Assembly: GCA_031553195.1 (NCBI GenBank)
Contig: JAVBLV010000001.1
Coordinates: forward strand, 69,111 to 133,110
DNA length: 64,000 nt
Reading direction: 5' to 3'
Source of the DNA: JAVBLV01 sp031553195
Lineage (GTDB): Bacteria; Bacteroidota; Bacteroidia; Bacteroidales; P3
A program made the translations under genes and the position numbers. The notes beneath the pieces were generated by a model. That model did no database searches. It was not told the origin of the DNA and saw only the letters and a list, made by a program, of their open reading frames with translations. Shown here one piece after another: positions 8,565 to 17,919 of the stretch. Each line of letters starts with the position of its first letter. Position 1 is the stretch's first letter.

Positions 8565-9116
8565 ATGTTTAAAAATCTAAGGCGTTCCATCGGTTTCTTT
8601 TTTCTACAAAAACAACGACCGGCAAAAAGGCGCAAAAAGTTATATAACTTAAGAGAAGCCAAATCGGTAGGAATGCTCTTTTATTTGACAACCGAACCTG
8701 ATTGGGAAATCTTACGTCAAGTATATTTAGAATTAACTAAACAGAAAATAACCGTCAGTTTACTTGGTATTTGCCTGGAAAAACATCTGCCCGATTGGGT
8801 ATCTAAATTAAGTTTTCCAATACTAACAAAAAAAGATTTGAATTTCTGGCTGCTTCCCAAGGCAAAGAGAAATGTTGCAGGATTTTGCGCAACTCCTTTT
8901 GATATTTTGATTGATTTTTCTACAAATGCAAATATACAGAACCTAGCTATTGTCAACTGGTCAAAGGCATCGCTAAAGGTTGGCAAGCATGATGCCGACA
9001 GTTTGCAATATTATGATTTCGTTTTAAAAGACCCCGACGCGTCATCTTTTCAAGAGCGCGTCAAAAATCTTCTTTATTATTTAACAACAATAAAAACAAT
9101 GAGTTATGAAAATTAA
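8565..9116 (+). CDS. DUF6913-type protein upstream of dapA
   Basis: 183-residue cytosolic protein with a basic N-terminus (KQRPAKRRKKLYNLREAKSVG) and no signal peptide or metal motif. The stretches VGMLFYLTTEPDW and DILIDFSTNANIQNLAIVNWSKA fit the DUF6913 family of Bacteroidota, which I recall sits directly before dapA. The stop overlaps dapA by 11 nt, so the two are translationally coupled. Function unknown; a link to lysine or diaminopimelate synthesis is suggested only by position. Confidence 0.7.
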   Translation: MFKNLRRSIGFFFLQKQRPAKRRKKLYNLREAKSVGMLFYLTTEPDWEILRQVYLELTKQKITVSLLGICLEKHLPDWVSKLSFPILTKKDLNFWLLPKAKRNVAGFCATPFDILIDFSTNANIQNLAIVNWSKASLKVGKHDADSLQYYDFVLKDPDASSFQERVKNLLYYLTTIKTMSYEN

Positions 9117-9999
9117 TTTCACAGGAACCGGCGTTGCGGTTATAACTCCTTTTCATAAAAACGGCACTATTGACTTCACTTCATTGGGAAAAATATTAGA
9201 ACATTTAATTTCCAACGATGTTGACTATATCGTTGCAATGGGAACCACAGGCGAAGCAGCCACCCTTAGTCCTATTGAAAAAACAGCCGTGCTCGATTTT
9301 ATTTTGGAAACTGTTAATAACAGAGTTCCTGTTGTGCTTGGAATGGGATGCAACAATACATTTGAGATAATTGAAAAGATAAAAAATACTGATTTTGAAG
9401 GCATTTCGGCAATTTTGTCTGTTTCGCCTTATTATAACAAACCGCAACAACAAGGCATTTATCTACATTACAAGAACATCTCGGATGTGTCGCCCGTACC
9501 AATTATTATTTATAACGTACCCGGGCGAACGGCTTCTAATATTACCGCCGAAACAACATTGCGCATAGCCGCCGATATGGACAATGTTATTGGAATAAAA
9601 GAAGCTTCGGGAAATATGGTCCAGATTATGGAAATTATTCGCCAAAAGCCGAAAGATTTTTTAGTTATTTCGGGAGATGACGCGCTTACCTTACCTATTC
9701 TTTCAGTGGGAGGAAACGGAGTTATTTCTGTCGTTGCCAACGCCTTTCCTCTTGAATTCTCAAAAATGACGCATTATGGCTTGAAAGGAAATCTAAAATC
9801 AAGCATGGATATCCATTACAGAATTCTACCTATTATAAACGCTTTATTTGAAGATGGAAATCCGAGCGGTATAAAAGCGGCTTTGGAAATCCTGGGATTA
9901 TGCAGCAATAACGTTCGTTTGCCTCTGGTAAAAATAAACAAAGCGCTCTATAATAAAATCTCCAATTTAATAACAGATTTTAAACTGCTTAAATTCTAA
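9106..9999 (+). CDS. dapA: 4-hydroxy-tetrahydrodipicolinate synthase
   Basis: Condenses pyruvate with aspartate semialdehyde, the committed step to diaminopimelate and lysine. The 297-residue TIM barrel has the Schiff-base Lys165 in GIKEASGN, catalytic Tyr136 in IIYNVPGRT and the GTTGE loop at about residues 46-50. Its start lies inside the DUF6913 gene. A rho-independent terminator follows 20 nt after the stop. Confidence 0.96.
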   Translation: MKINFTGTGVAVITPFHKNGTIDFTSLGKILEHLISNDVDYIVAMGTTGEAATLSPIEKTAVLDFILETVNNRVPVVLGMGCNNTFEIIEKIKNTDFEGISAILSVSPYYNKPQQQGIYLHYKNISDVSPVPIIIYNVPGRTASNITAETTLRIAADMDNVIGIKEASGNMVQIMEIIRQKPKDFLVISGDDALTLPILSVGGNGVISVVANAFPLEFSKMTHYGLKGNLKSSMDIHYRILPIINALFEDGNPSGIKAALEILGLCSNNVRLPLVKINKALYNKISNLITDFKLLKF

Positions 10000-10019
10000 A
10001 GAATATAATTGCAAAAAAC

Positions 10020-10055
10020 GCCCGCCAAAACATTCAATTCTGCGCGGGCTTTTTT
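10020..10055 (+). terminator. dapA terminator
   Basis: GC stem gcccgc (10020-10025) with gcgggc (10044-10049), followed at once by six T. Confidence 0.75.
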
Positions 10056-10056
10056 A

Positions 10057-10157
10057 GTTCGCCCAGCATGGTTATAAATCTAACGGGTGTGAGTCCCTAA
10101 CATGCCCTGATAGCGGGAAGTGTCCAGCCAAAGACAAGGGTGTCTGTTGCGAAGCTC
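10057..10157 (+). mobile_element. 5' fragment of a group II intron
   Basis: The sequence runs gttcgcccagcatgg, then cgggtgtgagtccc, then tagcgggaagtgt, ccagccaaagacaagg and gtgtc. These are domain I landmarks of bacterial group II introns in the expected order. No reverse-transcriptase ORF and no domains V/VI follow, so it is a truncated remnant. The right boundary is approximate. It abuts the stump of a retropepsin-like gene. Confidence 0.6.
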
Positions 10158-10256
10158 ATGACATTATCTGTTGATGGCGTTATTGGGTTGGATGTGTTGT
10201 CGCAATACAAAGAAACCATTATTGATTTTACGAATATGCGCATGGATATCAGGTAA
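10158..10256 (+). pseudogene. C-terminal stump of a retropepsin-like aspartyl protease gene
   Basis: About 32 codons end at TAA 10254-10256 and read ...LSVDGVIGLDVLSQYKETI then IDFTNMRMDIR. The VDGVIGLDVL element followed by a short strand ending in a basic residue is the usual C-terminal part of retropepsin-like proteins in Bacteroidota. The catalytic DTGA half is absent and group II intron sequence stands in its place. It is probably the residue of insertion or recombination. Confidence 0.55.
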
Positions 10257-10292
10257 TTGAAAAACGTAAATAAAGGTTCTTCCGCTTATAAC

Positions 10293-10322
10293 AAAAGAGG
10301 CCGTCTTTCCGGACGACCTCTC
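10293..10322 (-). terminator. Terminator of the 10.4-kb barrel gene
   Basis: Stem gaggccgtc (10297-10305) with gacgacctc (10312-10320), one mismatch. On the minus strand TTTTGTT follows. Confidence 0.65.
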
Positions 10323-10379
10323 CTCAAATCAAATAGCAAATTAACATTTCCTGTCTCTATAATGGTTTTGAGATTTTAT

Positions 10380-10940
10380 CTAGGGTTTTCTACACGGTAA
10401 GTAGATCTGGAATCCGATGCCTAAGGTAAGATCCCCAGTATAGGTCTCATTTCCAAAGCCTACCCTGCCATTATATTTTAACAGCGCTTCCAGTCCGATA
10501 TTCTCAGTAATAAAATAGGCAAAGCCAGGACCAAATCCGAATCCAAATCCATTTGTCGACGATCCATTGGCCGGATTGGTACCTTCAATGCCGGCATTTG
10601 CCTCGAAGAAGAAATTGGAATGTTTAGCGACCTCTATATTTTTGTCGTTGACATAATATCGTCCGAGAGGGCCTATTCCATAAGAAATACCTGTTCCTAC
10701 GTCGGATATATGGTCAGCGCTGAAAAGAGTATAAGCGCCTATGGCTAAATTGTCTTTAATAAAGAAGGCTGCTTTTGGATTTAATGTGAAAGTAATTTCG
10801 CTCCCGGAATTTAATCCGATATTCAGATTAGCAACATCGCCCCCCACCATTATATTTCCTTTACGGGTTTGCGCATTTACTTGATTTATGCCTATGCTCA
10901 AGGCAAATAGAATTGTTAAAGTTAGAGCTGTTTTTTTCAT
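10380..10940 (-). CDS. Small outer-membrane beta-barrel protein
   Basis: 186 residues with a clear signal peptide (MKKTALTLTILFALSIGINQVNA, cut before QTRKG). Alternating strands with aromatic ends follow, as in eight-stranded OmpX/OmpA-like barrels. Turns are glycine-rich (GFGFGFGPGFAYFITENIG). The last strand is LTLGIGFQIYL, with a short CRKP tail. It stands alone with its own terminator. Function is not evident; such porin-family proteins are often surface antigens or adhesins. Confidence 0.75.
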   Translation of the reverse strand: MKKTALTLTILFALSIGINQVNAQTRKGNIMVGGDVANLNIGLNSGSEITFTLNPKAAFFIKDNLAIGAYTLFSADHISDVGTGISYGIGPLGRYYVNDKNIEVAKHSNFFFEANAGIEGTNPANGSSTNGFGFGFGPGFAYFITENIGLEALLKYNGRVGFGNETYTGDLTLGIGFQIYLPCRKP

Positions 10941-11575
10941 AGAAATTTATTTAAATTGTTAAAATTGAGATTTCTGACAAATGATATATGTTTTGTTTAT
11001 TATTCTAAAATATAAATTTCAAACAATAAACAACTGTAATTCGTTTTTGTTCAGAATTTATATTTATCCCATTTACTATAAATAGTCTATGTTTGATGTT
11101 AAAAGCAGATCTTGTAAGTCTTGAGAATCTATGCTATGGGATTTAGCAGATCGGATTATTTTTGTATACAATCATTACAAATTTTCCAGAGGGTAGATTC
11201 TGGATATTGGAAATAACATTGCATGAACTCGGTAATAAAAACAGAATAGGCGTATTTTATCTTATCACTCTTGTCAAAACCATTAATGGATTCCTTTCGC
11301 CTCACTCGTTTTACTCAGTCGGAATGACAAAACGTTGTTTGTTTAGTTTTGGTTTAAAAACGCTCGCTTAAAGTTCTCAAAGATCGAAAAGCAAAACGCA
11401 AAGTTTTTTTTGACGCATCTTTTGAGTATACATCCATCATTAAAGCATGGCATTGATTATTTGCAAATAAACCCGACCCCATGTTAGCCTGCCATTCGGA
11501 AAACGGTTGCATTTAGATATTAAGGCCCTTTTACGTTAAATAAAAAGCGAAGAATACATTCAAATCGCAGATGAA
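10941..11575. other. 635-bp gene-free stretch
   Basis: AT-rich. A 69-codon open frame at 11162-11371 contains a stretch like GFLSPHSFYSVGMTKR, which resembles chance translation of a dispersed non-coding repeat rather than a protein. I see no RNA gene or element end. Confidence 0.4.
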
Positions 11576-12568
11576 TTACTTATAAAAGTTTTTCTCAAAC
11601 GCAGAAAACTCCCCTTTCTTTAGGATAAGACGATTCCAAACGGCTGAGAGAAATCCGAAACCATAAGCCGTTAGTTGAATTAATGATGCAATAATAGATA
11701 GAAATCCAATTTTAAGGCTTTGATTTTTCAGGGTTGAATCTATTAAAATAAGAATACAATAAAATACGATTGGAAGCAAAGACCATCTACAAAAGATGAA
11801 GCCCAGTAATAAGAAAAAGACAAAAATAGTGAATGCAGCCGGAAGCAGATGCACTATTTTTAACGATTCGGGATATTTCAAATACAAATTTATACGAGCA
11901 ATTCCCGAATTATATACTTGTCTGAAAAACTTTTTCCAGTCAGTGCGTCTTTTATGATATACCCATGCCGTAGGGAAAAGCGATACCTTGTAACCTGCAT
12001 TGTACAAACGAATACTGAAATCAATATCTTCTCCAAACCTCATTTTAGAGAATCCTCCCAAAGCCTCGTACACGTTTTTCCTGATTCCCATATTAAAACT
12101 CCGGGGATAGAATTTATCTATTTTTTTCTTGCCCCCGCGTATGCCGCCGGTAGTAAAAAAAGAAGTCATGGAGTAGTTGATTGCCTTTTGAATATCGGTG
12201 AAATTATCCGCCGCTTTATCGGGGCCGCCAAAAGCATCTGCATTGGTTTTATCTAATTCGGAAATCACAGATTCCATATACTGAGGAGGAAGGATGCAAT
12301 CCGAATCCAATACAATAATATATTCCCCCGCGCTTTTCGAAACGCCATAATTGCGCGCCTGTCCGGGGCCTCCGTTGGGAATAAAATAATAAGAAATGTT
12401 CAGCGTTTCTTTAAATTTTTCGATTATCCATTCGCAGGGAACCTGAGACCCATCTTCTACAATAACAACCTCAAAATCTTTACTTCCCTGTTTAGTAAGA
12501 CTATTTAATAACTCATCTACTTCATCCGGACGATTATAAACCGGAACAACAATTGAAAAATAAGGCAT
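11576..12568 (-). CDS. Family 2 glycosyltransferase, membrane-anchored
   Basis: 330-residue GT-A enzyme for surface glycan assembly. The N-terminus YFSIVVPVYNRPDEVDELL is the nucleotide-sugar fold. DSD lies in IIVLDSDCILP (metal site) and a GGPDKAAD element follows. MRFGEDIDFSIRLYNAG holds the ED acceptor motif, at about residues 178-190. Two hydrophobic segments near 245-305 suggest membrane attachment. It lies 139 nt past the OmpH-like gene on the same strand. Sugar and acceptor cannot be told. Confidence 0.85.
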   Translation of the reverse strand: MPYFSIVVPVYNRPDEVDELLNSLTKQGSKDFEVVIVEDGSQVPCEWIIEKFKETLNISYYFIPNGGPGQARNYGVSKSAGEYIIVLDSDCILPPQYMESVISELDKTNADAFGGPDKAADNFTDIQKAINYSMTSFFTTGGIRGGKKKIDKFYPRSFNMGIRKNVYEALGGFSKMRFGEDIDFSIRLYNAGYKVSLFPTAWVYHKRRTDWKKFFRQVYNSGIARINLYLKYPESLKIVHLLPAAFTIFVFFLLLGFIFCRWSLLPIVFYCILILIDSTLKNQSLKIGFLSIIASLIQLTAYGFGFLSAVWNRLILKKGEFSAFEKNFYK

Positions 12569-12707
12569 TTCTTTTTCTTATTGGATAAGGATAATTTTCT
12601 GATCTGACATTTATAGAATGAACGGATTTATTCACAAAAAATTAAAAATGAAGATATTATGGATTTTATGATTCCCAAAAGTAAGGTCTTATAGAAGCGT
12701 TTTTAAA

Positions 12708-13439
12708 TTATTTCTTCGTTTGACTTCCTTTAACCTCTTCGTACTCTTTATTTAAACCCTCTAAAATTTCTTTTGTCAAGTCCAGATTTTCGTCAATGTA
12801 TAATACAGGACTTTCGATAAATGACTTTTTCAAAATAACTGTAAATTTACCGTTTTTCTCATTATAATTTTTGATGAAAGCATAAATGGCATTTACTAAT
12901 TTTGTGTTTTCGGTTAGTTGTTTTTGTTGTATTTGCATCATCATCGATTCCTGCATTTTACCCAAATCTTGCTGGCGTTGCTTAAAAGATTCCTCTTTCT
13001 TTTTTTGTTCGGATAAAGTAAGCGAAGCCCCCGTCTTTAAATAGTTTTCATAATCGTTCTGAACCGAGCGGACTTGGGATTCAAAGTTTTTTTCAAGATT
13101 TGTTTTTAAAGCCTGTAATTCCTTTTCCAAGTCTTTTGCATATTGGTAATTAGCTATGAGAGTATCCGAATTAATATACGCAATAGTAATGGCTTCGTTT
13201 CCGGGAGTTGCCTTTGTTTGAACGGATTGTTTGGTTATCGATTCTGTTTCTTTTGCTTTTTTATTATTTGTGAAAAATGATGCATATAGTATAGCTAAGC
13301 CTATTAAAAGAATCACATTGAGAATCAATAAGCCTGTATAAATTGGATTCTTCGTTTTCTGACCGGGATTCGGATTCAAAGGATTATTATTATTTTCGAG
13401 GTTTGAATTTTCGACATTGTTTAAATTTTCTTCTGTCAT
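12708..13439 (-). CDS. OmpH/Skp-like periplasmic chaperone, membrane-anchored
   Basis: 243 residues. An Asn-rich cytoplasmic head (1-30) and one membrane segment (about 33-57) precede a periplasmic domain. This starts ITIAYINSDTLIANYQYAKDLEKEL and continues as a long coiled coil (85-180), the Skp arm pattern. Skp chaperones carry unfolded outer-membrane proteins. An anchor in place of a cleaved signal peptide is seen in some Bacteroidota forms. It follows ftsA by 75 nt, where ftsZ would normally be. Confidence 0.75.
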   Translation of the reverse strand: MTEENLNNVENSNLENNNNPLNPNPGQKTKNPIYTGLLILNVILLIGLAILYASFFTNNKKAKETESITKQSVQTKATPGNEAITIAYINSDTLIANYQYAKDLEKELQALKTNLEKNFESQVRSVQNDYENYLKTGASLTLSEQKKKEESFKQRQQDLGKMQESMMMQIQQKQLTENTKLVNAIYAFIKNYNEKNGKFTVILKKSFIESPVLYIDENLDLTKEILEGLNKEYEEVKGSQTKK

Positions 13440-13514
13440 AGCTAATTATATTTTGTTTTATTTATTCCGGAATATTTGAAATTTTGCGTTCCATTTGGAC
13501 TTGATAGTAGGATT

Positions 13515-14849
13515 CTACTTAATATCGTCGTTAAATAATTTTCCTATCCAATCCTGGAAAAAGCTATCGGTTTTAGAACCAAAAACTTTTTCTTTTTGTT
13601 TCTTTTGTTTAGTTGTTTCTTTCTTTGTTTCTACAGGATCTACTTGTGGAACTTGTTCTTCTTCCTCCAAAGGAATCTCCGTCTTTGAGTTTTTATTTTC
13701 AGATTCGCGGATTCCATGAATTACCAATCCTATTCCTGTTGCATGCATCGGATGATTCAACTCGCTCGGAATTTCGCCTTCCAGATGTTCATTCGGAACG
13801 CCTATACGCGTGTCGATACCTGTTATAAATTCCGTCAATTGAACGGCATGTTTCAACATGGCTCCTCCGCCGGTGAGCACGATTCCTCCAATGAGTTTGC
13901 GCTCATATCCCGAAATTTTTATTTCACGATATACTTGCTCCAAAATCATGTGCATACGCGCTTCGATAATACCGGCCAAAGTCTTCATCGATATCTCTCG
14001 CGGCGCTTTATTCCGTATTCCGGGAATGGCTATCACATCATCTTCTTTATTAGCGCTGGCTAAACAAGACCCGAATTTTATTTTCAACGCTTCGGCCTGG
14101 TTTCGCATTATACAACAACCCTCCTTGATATCGTCGGTAATTACATTCCCACCCATTGTGATAACAGCCGTATGCCGGATGATTCCTTCATGAAATATAG
14201 CAATGTCGGTAGTTCCGCCACCGATATCAACAAGCGCTACGCCGGCGTCCTTGTCCCGGTTGTCTAAAACCGCTTCGGCAGAAGCAATAGGTTCCAAAAC
14301 AAGCCCTTTTACCTCTAATCCGGCAGATCTTACGCTTCGGCTGATATTCTTTATATTTGCCGCATGTCCTGTTATGATATGGAAATTACCTTCTAAACAT
14401 GCGCCCGCTACTCCCACAGGCGTAGTGTTGATAATTTCTCCATCCACTATAAAGTCTTGAGGCAAAACATGTATAATCTCTTCTCCCGGCTGCAACATCA
14501 AACGGTATTGGTCTTCAATCAAACGATTGACATCTGATTCGGTAATGATTTCATCTTTATGGTTTACCATAATATTACCCCGGTTCTGCATACTTTTAAT
14601 ATGTTGCCCCGCTATTCCCACATATACTTCCCCAACTTCTACATTTGCCTGTAACGAAGCTTCCTGAACCGCTTTCTTTATAGACTGGGCAGTAAGTTCT
14701 ATATTTACGACGACTCCTCTGTTTACGCCTACGGATTCGGTTTTCCCGCTTCCCAATATATTCACTCTTCCGTTCTCTGCCCTATGTCCGATGAAACAAG
14801 CTATTTTGGTAGTGCCAATATCCAACCCTACAATAATTTCATTATCCAT
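13515..14849 (-). CDS. ftsA: Cell division protein FtsA
   Basis: 444-residue actin-like ATPase that tethers FtsZ to the membrane. Phosphate-binding loops are seen at the N-terminus (VGLDIGTTKIACFIG) and in the middle (VALVDIGGGTTDIAIF), with the adenosine motif GGIVLTGGGAMLKH. The 1C domain carries QDFIVDGE. A charged, Glu/Lys-rich linker near the C-terminus precedes an amphipathic end (DSFFQDWIGKLFND), the expected membrane-targeting helix. It sits 10 nt after ftsQ. ftsZ is not the next gene. Confidence 0.95.
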   Translation of the reverse strand: MDNEIIVGLDIGTTKIACFIGHRAENGRVNILGSGKTESVGVNRGVVVNIELTAQSIKKAVQEASLQANVEVGEVYVGIAGQHIKSMQNRGNIMVNHKDEIITESDVNRLIEDQYRLMLQPGEEIIHVLPQDFIVDGEIINTTPVGVAGACLEGNFHIITGHAANIKNISRSVRSAGLEVKGLVLEPIASAEAVLDNRDKDAGVALVDIGGGTTDIAIFHEGIIRHTAVITMGGNVITDDIKEGCCIMRNQAEALKIKFGSCLASANKEDDVIAIPGIRNKAPREISMKTLAGIIEARMHMILEQVYREIKISGYERKLIGGIVLTGGGAMLKHAVQLTEFITGIDTRIGVPNEHLEGEIPSELNHPMHATGIGLVIHGIRESENKNSKTEIPLEEEEQVPQVDPVETKKETTKQKKQKEKVFGSKTDSFFQDWIGKLFNDDIK

Positions 14850-14859
14850 AGTCTTTCCA

Positions 14860-15654
14860 TTATTTTTTTGTACATACTACTTGATTCTTATATTTAAGAT
14901 TGATGGCGCTGTATAAGCTCCATCCGATATTAGAAAATCCTTGTTTATATAACGCCACAAGTTTTTCAAATTTTTCGTCGAGGTCGTTCACATCGCCCAA
15001 AAGAATGATATGATCTCCAACTTTAGGAACCAATTCAAATTCATCATTCTGATTTACGTATATTTGATCTATCTGAGCCTTTAACAACGGATCTTTATCA
15101 ATGTATTTAGCTAAATCATATATTTTTATTAGCTCCGATTTGTTCCATGTACTATCTCTTCTTAACAACTCGATAGAAATAGATTCCGATTGTCCTTTAG
15201 GAGCCATCTTAATATTCCCGCTCGCAATAGTCACATGAGACGGATTAACTTTGCTAACAGGAAAAGAAATACCCATCTGGTCTATATAAAATTCTTTATT
15301 CGACAGGGTTTTTACTCTTACTATCGGTTTGCGTTGTTTCACCTTTATTCCTAAATAACCTTGAAGATTTATATAGGCATTAACGTCTTCTACAAACGGA
15401 TTTTGTTTAAGCAGGGCTTCCAATTTCCGGATATTTACTTGGGCTATTTCCTTTCCTAGCAAGTTACCTTCGCCGGCAATTAAAATTTGGCCTAATTCCG
15501 ATGAACTTATTAATGTATCTGCTCCCTGATAATTTATGGATATAGTTACTTCCCTGATTTGCGTCTTTTTATGAATTGCATTGGTAATAATAATGATAGC
15601 GACAACTATAATTATTATTCCTACTTTCCAGGTTATAGACCAAAACTTCTTCAT
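14860..15654 (-). CDS. ftsQ: Cell division protein FtsQ
   Basis: 264-residue bitopic divisome protein. A short cytoplasmic head and a membrane segment (about residues 8-27) are followed by a POTRA-like domain (NYQGADTLISSSELGQIL onward) and the FtsQ beta domain (IKVKQRKPIVRVKTL, FYIDQMGISFPV). The end is SAINLKYKNQVVCTKK. It is coupled to ftsA by a 10-nt gap. Upstream, where murC is usual in Bacteroidota, there is only a MITE and empty sequence. Confidence 0.9.
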   Translation of the reverse strand: MKKFWSITWKVGIIIIVVAIIIITNAIHKKTQIREVTISINYQGADTLISSSELGQILIAGEGNLLGKEIAQVNIRKLEALLKQNPFVEDVNAYINLQGYLGIKVKQRKPIVRVKTLSNKEFYIDQMGISFPVSKVNPSHVTIASGNIKMAPKGQSESISIELLRRDSTWNKSELIKIYDLAKYIDKDPLLKAQIDQIYVNQNDEFELVPKVGDHIILLGDVNDLDEKFEKLVALYKQGFSNIGWSLYSAINLKYKNQVVCTKK

Positions 15655-15770
15655 CCGAATTCCTTTAAATTCTTTTATTTAAATAGTAAATAATGATTTC
15701 AAGAACAGATAATTTCAACATCGCTTTCGAACAAAAAAAACCATAAGATAAATAATAAGTTCATTTATGA

Positions 15771-15930
15771 GTAATCGTTTAAATTTTTATGGAAAAGATT
15801 TTGAGGAATAAAAACGGCTATTTTGCAGACGGGATTTTTCAAGAATAGTAGCGCTATTTGGTAAAAATTCCGGCAAAAAAGAGCGTTTTTAGATTCAAAA
15901 TGCTTCATAGAAAAATTTTTAAACGGTTAC
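15771..15930 (-). mobile_element. MITE copy B
   Basis: 160 bp, reverse orientation relative to copy A. Ends gtaatcgtttaaa and tttaaacggttac are inverted repeats. TGA is duplicated at 15768-15770 and 15931-15933. It lies 117 nt upstream of ftsQ. The remaining 15934-16340 contains nothing I can name. Confidence 0.85.
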
Positions 15931-16340
15931 TGAGTATCTAAAACTTCATCTAAACAACTTTAACAATCAAAATACGCTTATCTTCAATACGTTATTCAAT
16001 CAGACGATATATCAAATTGTTTCTTGTCATTTGTAATCATTCTGTAATGAACTTTACTATGAAATTTGTTCAGGAATCATTATATATGACAAAGTTACGG
16101 TTAAAACAAGTATTTTACAAGCAATGAACAAATTTCGTTTAATTTCTTTTCAAAATCCGAGAAATAAAAATAACTACTTGACAATATTCCGTGAAGAATA
16201 ATATTTTCAAATCCAGATAATTTAAAGTAAATTACAAATTGCAATGCAAATTTACAACCTTTTCAGCAGAGAAATGAAAATGGCAAAAAAAGATAATGAA
16301 AAAAATCCGGTTCATGCAGTATAAAGACGGATTGTAAATA

Positions 16341-16380
16341 AAAAAGGTTATTGAAACTAAACTAGCTCAATAACCTTTTT
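16341..16380 (-). terminator. Hairpin between the FadL-type gene and the ftsQ upstream region
   Basis: Stem aaaaaggttattga with tcaataaccttttt is perfect over 14 bp with T-runs both ways. It lies 43 nt past the stop of the FadL-type gene. Confidence 0.75.
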
Positions 16381-16422
16381 GTTTTTGAATAAGTCTTTGC
16401 AGAGATGGCTTATACCAATCAA

Positions 16423-17877
16423 TTAGAACCTAAAACCAAATGTTGTAATAATTAAATTTTCGCTTTTATTGACCTTTACAGGTTCTATCTGATAATAAGG
16501 ATCGTACATGTAATAATTTACTTTTTGCAAAGTATGAGCATAGGCCAAATCAATATACCAAAATCTGGATTTATAGCCAAGTCCTGCAGAGAAAGCATTC
16601 TTATTTCCTGCATTAGTCCCTGATTTCGCATAGGTTGTATTCTGATAAGGACTTCCAAATAAAGCATAACCTGCGCGAAATACTGCTTTTTTATAATTTA
16701 AAGATCCCCCGGCTCTAAATACATGACCGGATTTGTACACATTTTCTATTATATCATTAACCGTGTTTTCCCATCTGTTATCATCTAACTGATAAGTCAT
16801 GAAGGAATAATTGGTATATTCATAATCAACGCCTATAGAACCGGCTAAGGTAGAATTTTGATCGCCAAACGTTGCGCCGACGCTTCCCAATACTTTAAAG
16901 GGAGTTATCAAATAATATTCCGAAACTACAACAGGAGAATAAGCGTCTATCCCTTCATAATAATCGGCTAAAGAAGAACTGTACGAATCATCATACATCG
17001 AATAAAAAGTAGGGGTATGGAAAGCCGCTCCAATACGCAACCACTCCGTCGGACGTAAAATGGCTCCGATTTTTAAATTAACCCCCCAACCTTTGGTATA
17101 CAAATCCTCAAAATAGTCGAAACTAGGATTCCCGTCGGACAAATACTCAGAATATACGGAATGTCTTTCATAAGAAAGATAGGGAATTCCCAATGTTGCG
17201 CCCAAGTATAAAAAATCGTTATAATTTCCGCTGATGGATAGCGCAAATTCATCAATTCCTCCTTTTTCAGAGAAATCTTGACTTTGCTCGCTAGGCCCTT
17301 GGGCTCTAGAAAAATAACGTTTTCCTCCCGTGCCGGGGAGCGTATCCATAAGATACGTATAAAATGCAAGTCCCGCCGTAAAAGGATCTAAATTCGAAGG
17401 CGTTAGACCATTTGAGTTATAAACCCATTCATCGGTAATAGAGTAATCGGGGTTACGTCCGTAAATACTTGTCGCATTATTAAATGCGGCTAAACGGTTA
17501 TAGCTAAATCCTACTTGAAATGCTTTCCAATCATTATTTGCTTTGGTAGGAACAGCTAACAGAAGACCCACGGGCGCCCAATAAAAACTAGACCTGAAAT
17601 CACTGGCTTTTGATCCGAAATAATCAGAGGAGGAATAGCCTATATGAAGCGAGGGCGAGATAAGAAATTCAGACCGGTAAAAAAGGCCCAAGCCTGCGGG
17701 ATTATAGCTTGAGGCCGTTAAATCGCCGCCAAGCGCGCCGATAGCGCCTGCTCTTCCTACATAAGAAGCCGTTCCGAAGAGGCCATATTGACTACTACGC
17801 AATGCATCTTCTTCAGTTTGAGATTTTACTTGCCCAATACTTAGACAAAGAAATGTAATGATGAAAAATCTTTTCAT
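16423..17877 (-). CDS. OmpP1/FadL-family outer-membrane protein
   Basis: About 484 residues from ATG 17877, which gives a clean signal peptide (MKRFFIITFLCLSIGQVKSQ); an upstream ATG at 17907 only adds ten residues. The mature start is TEEDALRSSQYGLFGTASYVGRAGAIGALGGDLTA, the FadL hatch pattern that takes hydrophobic compounds across the outer membrane. A long barrel ends with the aromatic strand LIITTFGFRF. In Bacteroidales this family is often labelled hemin receptor. It lies 42 nt downstream of the Tyr/Trp-rich gene and probably shares its transcript. Confidence 0.82.
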   Translation of the reverse strand: MKRFFIITFLCLSIGQVKSQTEEDALRSSQYGLFGTASYVGRAGAIGALGGDLTASSYNPAGLGLFYRSEFLISPSLHIGYSSSDYFGSKASDFRSSFYWAPVGLLLAVPTKANNDWKAFQVGFSYNRLAAFNNATSIYGRNPDYSITDEWVYNSNGLTPSNLDPFTAGLAFYTYLMDTLPGTGGKRYFSRAQGPSEQSQDFSEKGGIDEFALSISGNYNDFLYLGATLGIPYLSYERHSVYSEYLSDGNPSFDYFEDLYTKGWGVNLKIGAILRPTEWLRIGAAFHTPTFYSMYDDSYSSSLADYYEGIDAYSPVVVSEYYLITPFKVLGSVGATFGDQNSTLAGSIGVDYEYTNYSFMTYQLDDNRWENTVNDIIENVYKSGHVFRAGGSLNYKKAVFRAGYALFGSPYQNTTYAKSGTNAGNKNAFSAGLGYKSRFWYIDLAYAHTLQKVNYYMYDPYYQIEPVKVNKSENLIITTFGFRF

Positions 17878-17919
17878 ACAAATTGCCGATTTTAACTTTA
17901 AATACATAAATCATCTAAA

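Noticed and set aside
11162..11371. 69-codon plus-strand frame in the 10.9-11.6 kb gap
   Set aside because: The part that looks familiar resembles translation of a non-coding dispersed repeat; no RBS or family.
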